From Spongospora subterranea (lineage: Eukaryota; Endomyxa; Phytomyxea; Plasmodiophorida; Plasmodiophoridae), in assembly GCA_900404475.1 (NCBI GenBank), contig OUQQ01000136.1, positions 44,529 through 90,570 on the forward strand: a stretch of DNA of 46,042 bases, given 5' to 3'. The stretch's first letter is position 1, and every line of letters starts with the position of its first letter. This document shows positions 24,545-34,371 of the stretch, piece by piece. Below the pieces are notes generated by a model. The model did not search any database, was not told the DNA's origin, and saw only the letters and a list, made by a program, of their open reading frames with translations. Both the position numbers and the translations under genes were made by a program.

Positions 24545-25487
24545 CGTTTCCAATCAACGATGTCCAAATGCGAACCGATACAGGAATGGCAAAGTCAGCG
24601 TACGACCGCAAAATACTTGATGCACGCGCCACCAAGACAAGGCACACTCTTCTATTCTGTCTGGAAACCCTTTACCTCAGTATGGAAAAGGGTTTAGTTG
24701 ACCTCAAGTGGTCAATGGGGTTGTTGCTTTTCAGAGAGAACGTGGCCATTCACGGGCAGCGAATGGGCAGGATGGCCCGGCAGGGGGGAGTCAGTTCGAA
24801 AACGTACTGAAAATATTTTCGGGAGTTGATGGATTTCAGCGTCGTTAGGTCATGCTGAAACAAAGGCGTTGAACGTTAGACGTGGGCGAGGGGATGCTAT
24901 TCTGTGACAGAGAAGTTGTTAGACACGTACAGTAGGTGTCGCAAACGGTCATAAAGATGACGTCTGATTCTTCTTCAAATTGTCTATAAACAGCACAAAA
25001 TGCATTATACCGTATACTGTCGTCTCTCCATCCCATAAAACTTGAAGTTGCGGTGATATCGGCAATACGCGTAGCCCCCTTTTCTTAGCCCGAAATTGGC
25101 GAAGACCAGCATCAATCAGAGGACGAAGAAACTGGCAACGCCTTCCATGATAGAAACTGATAAACGGAACGTGTCGAGATTTGAGTAATGATGGCCGCGT
25201 GAAGGCCGCTCCACATCAATTCCCCATGAGACATGAGTGACGCGATCCGTGTTGTAGTGAGTCCAAATCTGTTGTTACCGGCCTAAAGGTTACGCTAGAT
25301 CCTATGGTCTCTCTACACTCAACCCATTGTCGAGAATTGTGCGCGTATTGGTATCGCTGTATATTATCACTACGCCACGCAATACGCTTCTCATACGCTG
25401 TTATCATCATTCTATTGCCCTGGGGCTGGTTCACGGAGGCGTTGGATCGTCGGTCGGTGTCGAAGCCACGATTGGCTAGGCCCGACC
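24545..25487. other. Divergent intergenic region, no recognisable gene
   Basis: About 940 bp between the start codons of the oxidase (minus) and the acidic protein (plus), so it should hold both promoters. A CGTACAGTAGG word lies near 24927. An imperfect hairpin built on AAACCCTTTACC and GGAAAAGGGTTT lies around 24667-24694. No RNA or protein gene is seen. Confidence 0.45.
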
Positions 25488-27119
25488 ATGTCTCTCCCGG
25501 ATACGACCGCGTTGCATGATGTCTTAATTGCGGCCGTTGACACCGCCGGGTTATCTGTTGAGGATCAAGCTGTCGTCAGGGCCGAAGGATTGTTGTCCGA
25601 ACAGTATTTTCTGAACGCCGCGTCGTTGAGATTTAAGCGTCGGAAATCTGGATCTTGGCAGTGGCTGTTGGAATCTCCGTTTTCATTGCCAATATGCCTA
25701 GCAGAACTTATCGCTGACGTTCTAGACAAATCTGAAAATGACACCGGTATTTTTATCGCCAGCTCTAGTTATAGTTTTTTGATAGTGTTCTCTAGTAGAT
25801 TTTCCAACGCCAAAGAAGCAAGGCGATAAATACGCGCGTCTCCAGCTGTCTTCCGTAATGGGTGCGATGCAAGATAGTCGGCAACCACCTATAATTATTC
25901 GGATACCACACTCATGTGTTGACACTCAACCCAACCAAGCCGCTTTCAACCTACCACATGTAACTCCAGACAAACGAAAGAGGCCTTCTGATAGTCTTGA
26001 TTCTACGCGTCCTGCTTCCGCAGGGAGGCCGTACAAGGATCTTTCATCTGGAAGGGGATTATTACAGCTTTCTGGCCAACCGGTGCACGTTAGCCAAGAA
26101 GTACCCATTGAATTCCAGCATTTGAATACCGAGCTGGGCTCATATCATGTTGTTGATCCTCCGATGTCGACAGTATTCGTCCCAATTCAGCTTACCATCC
26201 GGCTGATTGCGGAATCACTTACCGCATCCAATTCTCTTCTTGCTCCAGAGGCGTCAGCTTTACCTCATTTGATGGTACAAATGGGGCAACGATGTCGTTC
26301 CAAGAAAAGCATTGTGAGGCTAAGAGTGGCAAAAACATCCACCACCGGTGCTGGCACAGGAACGAACAGCCGTACTTGGGATCACGTTGTCTGCTGCTCT
26401 GTCGAAGACGTTCTCTCTGCTTTCAAGTATGCTTTCTTTGAGGCTAATCTCGAAATTCCGGATTTTACTTCTTTCATCAAATCGTCGGTCACCATTCTCG
26501 TAATCCGTGTATTCCACTAATGTGATTGGCATCGTTTTTAGTATAAACATGCCCGTTGATAAAGTTTCAGCACCATTTTCTCCATGTTCGGACGTGTTCC
26601 TTCGGAGAAGGCAAAGCTACGGGGCTGGAGGAGTACACATTCCTGTTTCTATGCCAAGGCATGGTTTATGTGTAAATTAGTCCACCAATGTGTTGATACT
26701 GTTCAATAGTGCTTCTGGTGTTCCAAACTGCTTGTTGCCAGAAGATGCTGCCGTTAACAGTCCGGATGTAAGTAGTTCACTTTGATGTTTCGAGAGAGAA
26801 TAATGGTTTTCTAACCCATCACAGAGGCAACCAAACGGGTTCGCCGCGGAATCAAGCAGTGAAGATGAACCAGACTTTGCTGATTTAAAGAACCGATCTG
26901 ATTCTGATACTGACTCTGATGACGAAAATCGCTACATGTCGACATCAATGGCAGCCCCTCTTAACGAAATCAAGGGGGAGGTCCCGATGCACACCAACCG
27001 TAAGTTTTTCCAATTATTCCACTCATCCGTACTGACGGTTTCGATCAGCTCTGCCAATTCATCCTAACGTAATCGCTGCTGCAAAAGCGGCCTCAGCTGC
27101 TGCAACTCCCAAGTCCTAA
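25488..27119 (+). CDS. Acidic, probably nuclear protein of unknown family
   Basis: Exon 1 (25488-25746) joins in phase to exon 2 (from 25823) across a 76-bp intron, then runs about 220 residues. Later exons are an uncertain stretch around 26590-26660, about 26703-26769, an acidic exon 26826-27000, and a last exon ending in TAA at 27117-27119. The protein starts MSLPDTTALHDVLIAA, has a basic patch RFKRRKSG near residue 50, PDKRKRPSD in the middle, and an acidic serine-rich stretch (SSSEDEPDF, DSDTDSDDE). It ends in an alanine-rich tail (NVIAAAKAASAAATPKS). These features suggest a nuclear or chromatin-linked scaffold, but I recognise no domain. Splice phases between 26470 and 26770 are not all resolved, so the middle may be wrong. 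Confidence 0.55.
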
Positions 27120-28739
27120 TTCATTAATACAAACAATCCATCGGTTTCTTCGTTTACATAACATGCACTTCCTCTTACATAGGGATTCTGTCATTCGTGA
27201 CTCGAATAGTGTAAGTTTGTCTTCTTGGCAGGATACGCGCCAGTCGAATTTTTTCGTGGCCCGTTATCGACGTGAGCGGATGCTCCTACAGTATGAGAGA
27301 TTGTGGGAGTAGTTCAATTGGGGAGCGAGGAACGGGAGCTTTGAGGAACTGTGGTGTTGTGGGTGATATGTATGCTCATGAGACATCAGCCACCGAGGCG
27401 TTTTCCGGGAAACGACTGTTGCGACTGGCCAGGAATTTACAGCTTTCAATCGGGTGATTCGCATCCCCGAAATAACCATATTAGATGTTCTCTCGGCGGC
27501 GAACTCGTTCGCTCGCAACGATTCGGGAAATCATCGGGTAAACCGAGGACGGCCGGTGAGCGAGCTTGTTTGAAGGAATGAAATCGACCCAGACGTTCAG
27601 AAGCGCACTCAACATTGACCGATGCTCGTTCTTTCAGAAAAGAATGTGATAATCTCTATAATGATTTCTCATGCGGATCCGATCAATTTATAACCATATA
27701 ATCCTCACCAATCGACGCATGCGATGGATTTGAAGTATGGCGGTTTGATTTTCTATTAAGTGGTCGACAAAAATACCTAGTCTTTGTCATAATGTTCAAC
27801 ACTCTGCATAATGGCCTAGAAGACGTCACAATGGAAAACACCACATTGATCATTGTGACGTCTTCTAAAAAAGAGCGGCTTATTTTATTAGATGGAATAT
27901 ATGTGATTGAGAGGGGTTTGTCGAGCCTGGATCTGATTTTGAAAAAAAATTCCCTCGTCATCGTCAGTGTCACCAGAACATTCTGTATCTGATTCTGAAA
28001 CACCTTATTGTACCTATTTTTTTTTTATTCCATCAAGCCTGTGAGGAGAAAACGGAAACACTCAAAAAATGCCATATTCGCTCTTGCCAAACAAAAAAAA
28101 CAATCACACTTGGTTTGCGGATAAATCATATCTGAACTATAAGAGATTCCCAATCATAACCCATAGAACGCAGTCGGTGGACATATTGAAAATCAATTCA
28201 AGCTGTTATTGGTTGCGGCGGGAACGGCCTTTCCTCAGTTGGTTCAACTCCGTTTTAATATAACAACAACTTTGTATATCATAACAGCTTGATAAGAGAG
28301 CCAATTATCTGTATTGATTAGTGAGCCTCTGTCTGAACTCACCTATAGCATGTATTCAAAATGTCTGGAGTTCTGTACGCCTCTTCGATTGAACGGGGCT
28401 TTGAACAAAAATTAAAACACATATACATCATCGCCTAAGCTCAGTAAGATGATAAATTTTATCATAACCGCAAATAGCGGCTCAGATAAGATCAAGTAGT
28501 GTTAATAATAATTATTGATGCTAATGTACGCTCTGTCATCTGTTGAACGATGGGTTCCTGGACATAGATCTACTATTGCTATGGTAGGAGCCGAGAGCTT
28601 GCGAAATATATGGCTGATGGTCGAAGAAAGAGCAATACGCTCATGCTAGATCCTACAGCGTCGTCGAAACAACCCATCAAATAGCCAATTGTGAAATTAC
28701 CGTACGGACTGAAACTCGTCGGGTACAACGGCAAGAGTG
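27120..28739. other. 1.6 kb without recognisable genes
   Basis: AT-rich towards the right, with only short frames on either strand. It contains the perfect hairpin at 27817-27867 and several A or T runs. Nothing marks a gene before the Harbinger element begins at 28740. Confidence 0.45.
27817..27867. repeat. Perfect 17-bp-arm hairpin
   Basis: Arms 27817-27833 and 27851-27867 are exact reverse complements around AGAAGACGTCACAATG, with a 17-nt loop. Each arm carries a GACGTC palindrome. It could be a small transposon relic or a structured RNA; there is no T-run directly after it. Confidence 0.85.
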
Positions 28740-28944
28740 TAAGGGCGTGTTCAAAAATGCGTACTTTTGGCCATCGGGGTATTTTGAAACCAAAGAGGTT
28801 ATTTTGACATAAACAGCGTGTTCAGTGTCTGGGTATTTTCATCCTACATACGGACAATCTAGATATTTTCTGAATGGCTGTACAGTACCCCCTTTTATCG
28901 AAGCGCCGTGTTCAATCAACAAGGCATGTTCATCTGGGTATTTC

Positions 28945-30344
28945 ATGAAAATACCCAGGGCGGCATTTTCAAAAATATACCTCCGCGAAATCGCGACCCT
29001 ATATTTTGTCATCACCTACGGTAGATACATGGAGGGGTCTTTGGATGGAATGATCATAGCACAGGTTATTGCAGGTGTTAGCGCTCATTTACAAGCGGTC
29101 AAGCACCTGCATCAACAGATTCACTGTGAACCTGGCAGGATGCGCATTCCCCGCTTTGTCAGACCGCCGTTTGTTTATTGGGATTGGATAACCAGAAACG
29201 AGCATGATCGAGTCTTTGCCAGCAATTACCGAATGCGGATTGCAACCTTCGACATACTAGTCATGTTGGCCCAAGAATTTGTTCCGGATGGGATGGATGG
29301 TCAGCGAGTAATTGCCGTTTGGTTGGATTGGGTAACCTCTGGTGATCCCATCCGACGTCAAGAGTCCAGATTCATGTCAATGTCCATCGGGACAATCCAG
29401 TCCTATAGGTACGCGGTACTCCAATCCTAACATTCAAAATACCCTGAATTATTACGATAGAATAACCGGCTGTCGTGTGATAATTTCTGCATTGCGAGGC
29501 CAGTACTTTAGCAGTTGAACAGACCCTCAATGGATTAAAAAACAAGCTATCGATTGGGAAGAGAGAGAACCTTTCCTTGAAAGGCGTTGCTTGGGCGCAG
29601 CTGATGGAACATGCGTTCCTGTAATGTGTTCGGATAATATGAAGACCAGAATATGGTGCAGGAAAGGATGCACATGCGTCAATGTCCTGGCTTGCTGCAG
29701 CCCAAGTAAACAGTTCACGTATGTGCTTTCTGGCTGGGAGGGATCTGCAAGCGATAGTACTGTTTTTCGCAATTCAAAACTCATAAGCTTGATACCACCA
29801 GGTTACTTTCTATTGCTAGATGGTGGCTATTGATTCACGCCGCAAGGTATTAGCTTGAGCTGGCAGCCACATATTACAATTTTCCATGTGATAAACACGT
29901 ACTCAGGTTTGGTGCCCTACAGAGGTGTGCGATATCATGTTCGTGAATGGGCTCGTGAAGGATCAGGTCGTCCACAGAACCCCAAGGAAATCTTCAATTA
30001 CAGGTTGATATTAGAGTTATAAGATGCTGACTCTGACAATTGACAAGACTCACAGGCAATCCCATGCCCGAATCGTGATTGAATTGGCTTTTGAGTTGTG
30101 GAAATTACGGTTCGGCATATTCAAGAAAAGACTGGAGTTGAATATTTCAACAATCAACTTTGTGATCTATTCAACGATGTTGGTTCACAATTTTTTGCTT
30201 GACACCGAAGACGCATACGACGTTGACGTTGAGTGTGTTGACCCTGAACAAGACCCAGACCATCAACTCCAAACGCAATGCCGCACCTCTGCTGACATAG
30301 CACGGAGGAGAGATGCGATTGCCCAAAAGATATGGGAAGATTAA
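28945..30344 (+). pseudogene. Harbinger-type DDE transposase with in-frame TGA
   Basis: Read from ATG at 28945 (or 29029). The N-terminal exon runs to 29408 (FDILVMLAQEFVPDG, VIAVWLDWVTSGDP, RFMSMSIGTIQSYR). The DDE exon follows a short intron: PQWIKKQAIDWEE, LGAADGTCVPV with the first Asp, NVLACCSPSKQFTYVLSGWE, PPGYFLLLDGGY with the second Asp. A 59-bp intron leads to GLVPYRGVRYHVREW, and another to RQSHARIVIELAFELWKLRF, with the Glu of the triad, ending at 30344. The frame is otherwise coherent, but DGGY is followed directly by TGA at 29831-29833, before FTPQ and the next donor. TGA ends other genes here, so this is a disabling stop rather than a sense codon. The family cuts and pastes DNA with a 3-bp target preference. 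Confidence 0.85.
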
Positions 30345-30374
30345 CTGTCGAAGCATTAAACACCACTGTTTTTA

Positions 30375-30764
30375 TTAGTCCTGATCCTGTGGCAAACTGA
30401 AGCCAACCGAGTGCGCGTAAACTTTTACTAACAACGCCAAATTTTTATCCACTGATTGGGACACCTTCAGGCTTTGCTGCACCAGAGCAACATTTTGTTC
30501 TGCTGCTAAAACCATCCGCGACTGGACAGGGTCGACATCATTGGTTGGTCGTTTGCGTTTGCCAACTTTGATATCTGCTGGGCTCATGGCCGGTCGACGC
30601 GCTGCATTAAGGGAGGATATGGTTGACCAATCGCCCTCCTCTTCAAATGCTTGGTCAACCACGTCGACTTCCAAACAATGTTCGCCATTGGCGAGATTCC
30701 CATTGATTATCTCGTCCATTGCATCGTAATGCACCCAAGGATTCCCCTTGAACGGTTTTATCAT
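30375..30764 (-). CDS. Second ORF of the Harbinger element (Myb/SANT-like helper), 5'-truncated
   Basis: An open frame of 129 residues from ATG at 30764. It starts MIKPFKGNPWVHYDAMDEII, which resembles the end of the Myb/SANT-like domain carried by the DNA-binding partner protein of Harbinger elements. Then come GEHCLEVDVVDQAFEEEG, a basic KVGKRKRP signal, and a helical tail. The DNA-binding helices that should precede residue 1 are missing: upstream the sequence turns into its own inverted copy. It lies convergent to the transposase, 31 bp beyond its stop. The assignment rests on position and modest similarity. Confidence 0.5.
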   Translation of the reverse strand: MIKPFKGNPWVHYDAMDEIINGNLANGEHCLEVDVVDQAFEEEGDWSTISSLNAARRPAMSPADIKVGKRKRPTNDVDPVQSRMVLAAEQNVALVQQSLKVSQSVDKNLALLVKVYAHSVGFSLPQDQD

Positions 30765-30973
30765 GGGCTTGGAATCCTTGGGTGCATTACGATGCAATGG
30801 ACGAGATAATCAATGGGAATTTCGCCAATGGCGAACATTGTTTGGAAGTTGACGTGGTTGACCAAGCATTCTTCCTTGATGCAGCGGGTCGACCGGCCAA
30901 GAGCCCAGCAGATATCAAAGTTGGCAAACGCAAACGACCAACCAATGATGTCGACTCTGTCCAGTCGCGGATG
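30513..30973. repeat. Palindromic duplication of the Harbinger second ORF
   Basis: Arm 30513-30745 is repeated in reverse complement at 30771-30973 around a 25-bp centre. Both arms encode HYDAMDEIINGN, GEHCLEVDVVDQAF, SPADIKVGKRKRPTNDVD and QSRM. The right arm lacks about 30 bp (EEEGDWSTISS region) and has a few substitutions, so the palindrome is not a simple copying artefact of the assembly. Confidence 0.92.
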
Positions 30974-31066
30974 TGACTCTATTCTCCACAGTCCACACTC
31001 TCTGGCACATGCTCGTCGGTTACATTACGGGTAAGACCGTGAGAGTGTTCAATCTGGCTTCGCGGT

Positions 31067-31393
31067 CTGATACACAGCGGTTGAGCGCGTCAATGGATTT
31101 CGAATCCGGTACGCATTCGATGAGCCCGGATGTGGGAGAGCAGATCAATCGATAGATGTAATTTTAAGAACGTCCAATATGGCATGTTCATGACTGATCG
31201 TATAACATATTTAATCAGTAGATAGAGATATTGATAACATCCAGCAAGAAATGGAACCCCCCCCGCTACAACACCAGGTGTATCCATGGATGACTGTGTG
31301 CCAGTGCGGGTTCAAAAAGGTTCAAAATTGAATCCGCCCAGGGGGGCGACGGACGCTACTGTACCCACGATGGCTAGCGGTCATTGCCGATCG
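31067..31393 (+). repeat. 327-bp repeat, copy left of the assembly gap
   Basis: Identical over all 327 bp to 31751-32077, including an eight-C run. The copies abut the two edges of the N gap, giving a 684-bp period. They are either two units of a tandem array collapsed into a gap, or the same contig end placed twice. No gene is recognised within the unit. Confidence 0.9.
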
Positions 31394-31750
31394 NNNNNNN
31401 NNNNNNNNNNNNNNNNNNNNNNNNNNNNNNNNNNNNNNNNNNNNNNNNNNNNNNNNNNNNNNNNNNNNNNNNNNNNNNNNNNNNNNNNNNNNNNNNNNNN
31501 NNNNNNNNNNNNNNNNNNNNNNNNNNNNNNNNNNNNNNNNNNNNNNNNNNNNNNNNNNNNNNNNNNNNNNNNNNNNNNNNNNNNNNNNNNNNNNNNNNNN
31601 NNNNNNNNNNNNNNNNNNNNNNNNNNNNNNNNNNNNNNNNNNNNNNNNNNNNNNNNNNNNNNNNNNNNNNNNNNNNNNNNNNNNNNNNNNNNNNNNNNNN
31701 NNNNNNNNNNNNNNNNNNNNNNNNNNNNNNNNNNNNNNNNNNNNNNNNNN
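31394..31750. other. Assembly gap (357 N)
   Basis: Run of N. Open frames crossing it are meaningless. The true length is unknown. Confidence 0.99.
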
Positions 31751-32077
31751 CTGATACACAGCGGTTGAGCGCGTCAATGGATTTCGAATCCGGTACGCAT
31801 TCGATGAGCCCGGATGTGGGAGAGCAGATCAATCGATAGATGTAATTTTAAGAACGTCCAATATGGCATGTTCATGACTGATCGTATAACATATTTAATC
31901 AGTAGATAGAGATATTGATAACATCCAGCAAGAAATGGAACCCCCCCCGCTACAACACCAGGTGTATCCATGGATGACTGTGTGCCAGTGCGGGTTCAAA
32001 AAGGTTCAAAATTGAATCCGCCCAGGGGGGCGACGGACGCTACTGTACCCACGATGGCTAGCGGTCATTGCCGATCG
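31751..32077 (+). repeat. 327-bp repeat, copy right of the assembly gap
   Basis: Exact copy of 31067-31393. Sequence continues without interruption to the right into the hairpin at 32098, which could itself be part of a longer repeat unit hidden in the gap. Confidence 0.9.
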
Positions 32078-32097
32078 TTTCAACATTCTCGGCACAA

Positions 32098-32283
32098 GTG
32101 TTTGCCGCCTCAACGGTTTCCTGTTCATTCGTATTGATGTACAAATTGGTCCGATCTCCATTGCGGTGCTGCATCACCCACGCGCGCTCTGTAATACTTA
32201 TCGTCTGCGCAGCACCGCAATGGAGATCGGGCCATTTTGTACATCGATACGAATGAACAGGAAACCGTTGAGGCGGCAAACAC
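32098..32283. repeat. Hairpin with 75-bp arms
   Basis: Arms 32098-32172 and 32209-32283 are reverse complements with about four mismatches, around a 36-bp loop. Ends read GTGTTTGCCGCC and GGCGGCAAACAC. It is MITE-like in shape; no clear target-site duplication is seen. Confidence 0.9.
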
Positions 32284-32797
32284 GAGACTAATAACGTTCA
32301 AGTATTGACCTATGCATACCGTGAACTTACACGCGCCGTTCAATAACAGTTAAGAAGCAGACCAAGTATCTCAGAAGTTTCTTCTGACTTAGTGGTTAAC
32401 GGCTGCAAATAGCAACTTTTAAGGAATGGGATTGACCGGTGTAAATTTGTAAATAAAAAAAAATGAGTAGAGTAGCCGAGCTGAGTTCAAAAATCCGGGA
32501 CACGGTGCGACGTTGGGACGAAATCGGCAAAATTGGTAACGAGGTAGAGATTGCCGGGACGGAGTCCGTGCGATTGTACAGTGTACCTACAAATTACGGT
32601 GTAAGTCGGCTGGATTGCCAACCAGATAAAGAGACCTGTAATGCCCAACGTCTTTTTCTGATGTTCTAGATTGGGATGGGTTTGACAGCTTCTGGTATTT
32701 GCGCCATCTGATGGGGCATCGTGATTAAGTGTGAATAGCGAACCATTGTGCAATCTGATCGTTCCCCGAAAGAACAAGCGCCAACCCAACACACATC
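32284..32797. other. Upstream region of HMG-CoA synthase
   Basis: About 510 bp between the hairpin and the HMG-CoA synthase start. It probably holds the promoter. It includes a short A-run near 32455 and a TTGTACAGTGTACC motif. No gene is recognised. Confidence 0.4.
32575..32588. promoter_or_regulatory. TTGTACAGTGTACC motif upstream of HMG-CoA synthase
   Basis: Lies about 210 bp upstream of the ATG at 32798 and belongs to the recurring GTACAGT word group. The role is inferred. Confidence 0.25.
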
Positions 32798-34313
32798 ATG
32801 TCGACCCGAGTCGCTGCCAATGTTGGAATCGTCGCCATGGAGGTATATATCCCCAAGAACTATGTATCTCAGCAAGAACTCGAACAGTTTGAGCAAGTTT
32901 CTGCTGGAAAATTCACTCTTGGATTAGGACAGGTATGTTTTGTCCAACCCTTTTCCACGTCGTTTCAATCTGATCGCTCCTTGCAGGAACGTATGGCGTT
33001 CGTCAACGACTTGGAAGATATCTATTCCATCAGTTTAACAGTTGTTCAGTCGTTGATGGAGAAATATTCTATATCGTATTCCGACATCGGTCGTTTAGAA
33101 GTGGGCACCGAGACCATTATTGACCATTCCAAATCCGTTAAATCCGTCATTATGCAACTGTTTGGTACGCCCCCACCTTCCTTTGATTCGTTTTCCGCTT
33201 ATCTGAAGGAATTACTGCTCTAGACCCAGACCACAGTGATGTTGAAGGAATCGACAACATTCACGCCTGTTATGGAGGGACCAACGCCCTGTTCAACGCC
33301 GTCGCCTGGGTGGAAAGCTCGGTTTGGGATGGGAAATACGCCCTGGTTGTGGCCGCCGATATTGCCGAATACGCCAGCGGTCCCGCTCGACCGACGGGAG
33401 GTGTCGGTGCTGTGGCAATGCTGATCGGTGCCGATGCCCCGATGGTCCTGGATATCGCCCGCGGTTCCCACATGGAACACGCTTACGACTTCTACAAGCC
33501 CAATCTATCATCACCCTACCCGGTTGTTGATGGGCACTTTTCCAACATCTGCTATCTCAATAGCTTGGATAAATGCTACGAACGGTACAAGCAAAAGATG
33601 TCTGCCCGAGGGACGTGCTCTAATTTCAATATGGTAAAGCATTTGTATCATGCTCTAAATTTCACTAATGCATGCGTTTCCAGAATTCCAACGCTGATTA
33701 CGTTGTTTTCCACGCCCCGTATAACAAGTTGGTTCAAAAAAGCTTCGCTCGTCTGTTGTATAACGATTTCCTGAATGATCCCTCCTCATCCCGATTCGAA
33801 TCAATAGCTGAACGCGCGTCGGCTATCAAGCCCGACGACGATCGCCAAATCAGCGACGTGTTCGGCAAGTTTTCGGCGGAGGAGTATGCCCAGAAGATCG
33901 GCCCGTCGACAATCCTCCCTCGTAATCTTGGCAATATGTACGCGGCGTCGCTCTACGCCGGTTTGGCGTCGTTAGTGTCGTCGGCGGCTCCGAAACTGAC
34001 CGGCAAGCGGATCGTCATGTTCTCGTACGGTTCTGGGATCGCCTCATCCATGTTCTCGTTCGCCGTTCGCCAAGATCCCGCCTCTGTTGGCCGCGTCGCT
34101 AAAATGCAGGAGTGCCTTGATATCGACAATCGTCTCGGCCAGCGCCAGAAGCAGAGCCCAGCGATTCTGGAGGAGACTCTAGCTTGTCGTGATAAGCTCC
34201 ATACCGTACCGTCATTCAAACCATCTGGATCAACGGATTGGCTGTTCCCTGGCACATATTTCTTGGCCAACAAGGATTCGAAATCCCGAAGATTCTATGA
34301 ACGTCATTGCTGA
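32798..34313 (+). CDS. HMGCS: Hydroxymethylglutaryl-CoA synthase
   Basis: Four exons: 32798-32932, 32987-33164, 33224-33633 and 33684-34313, in phase, with introns of 54, 59 and 50 bp, giving 450 residues ending in TGA. The enzyme condenses acetyl-CoA with acetoacetyl-CoA to HMG-CoA, the step before HMG-CoA reductase in the mevalonate route to sterols, dolichol and other isoprenoids. Catalytic regions are present: [18 protein letters not shown] with the general-base Glu, [20 protein letters not shown] with the acyl-enzyme Cys, [21 protein letters not shown], and [14 protein letters not shown] with the substrate-binding His. The end ([20 protein letters not shown]) matches the family's C-terminus. 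No targeting peptide is seen at [10 protein letters not shown], so a cytosolic site is likely. Its stop lies 58 bp from the stop of the convergent PROPPIN gene. Confidence 0.96.
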
Positions 34314-34371
34314 TCGAACAATCTCTTTTCTTTGTCCTATAAATTTATCGATATTTTCCCAACAGTTGATG

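Larger units (their letters stand above)
28740..30973. mobile_element. PIF/Harbinger DNA transposon, left end intact, right end rearranged
   Basis: The left end is GGGCGTGTTCAAAAATGC at 28743, preceded by TAA (28740-28742). A TAA-like target duplication and a GGGCGTGTT-like terminus are typical of PIF/Harbinger elements. Inside come the transposase (plus strand) and a convergent second ORF (minus strand), the usual two-gene arrangement. The subterminal zone 28743-28958 carries repeated GTGTTCA and GGGTATTTT words. I found no matching right terminal repeat; the right side is replaced by an inverted copy of the second ORF and then by gap-flanking repeats. With a stop codon in the transposase, the copy is probably not autonomous. 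Confidence 0.8.

Noticed and set aside
29831..29833. TGA read as an amino acid (altered genetic code)
   Set aside because: TGA ends HMG-CoA synthase and choline-phosphate cytidylyltransferase at the expected length, so it is a stop here.
30782..30976. Separate plus-strand gene copying the Harbinger second ORF
   Set aside because: It is the inverted arm of the palindrome, truncated on both sides, with no start context of its own.
31286..31839. Open frames across the N gap
   Set aside because: They consist mainly of unknown bases.
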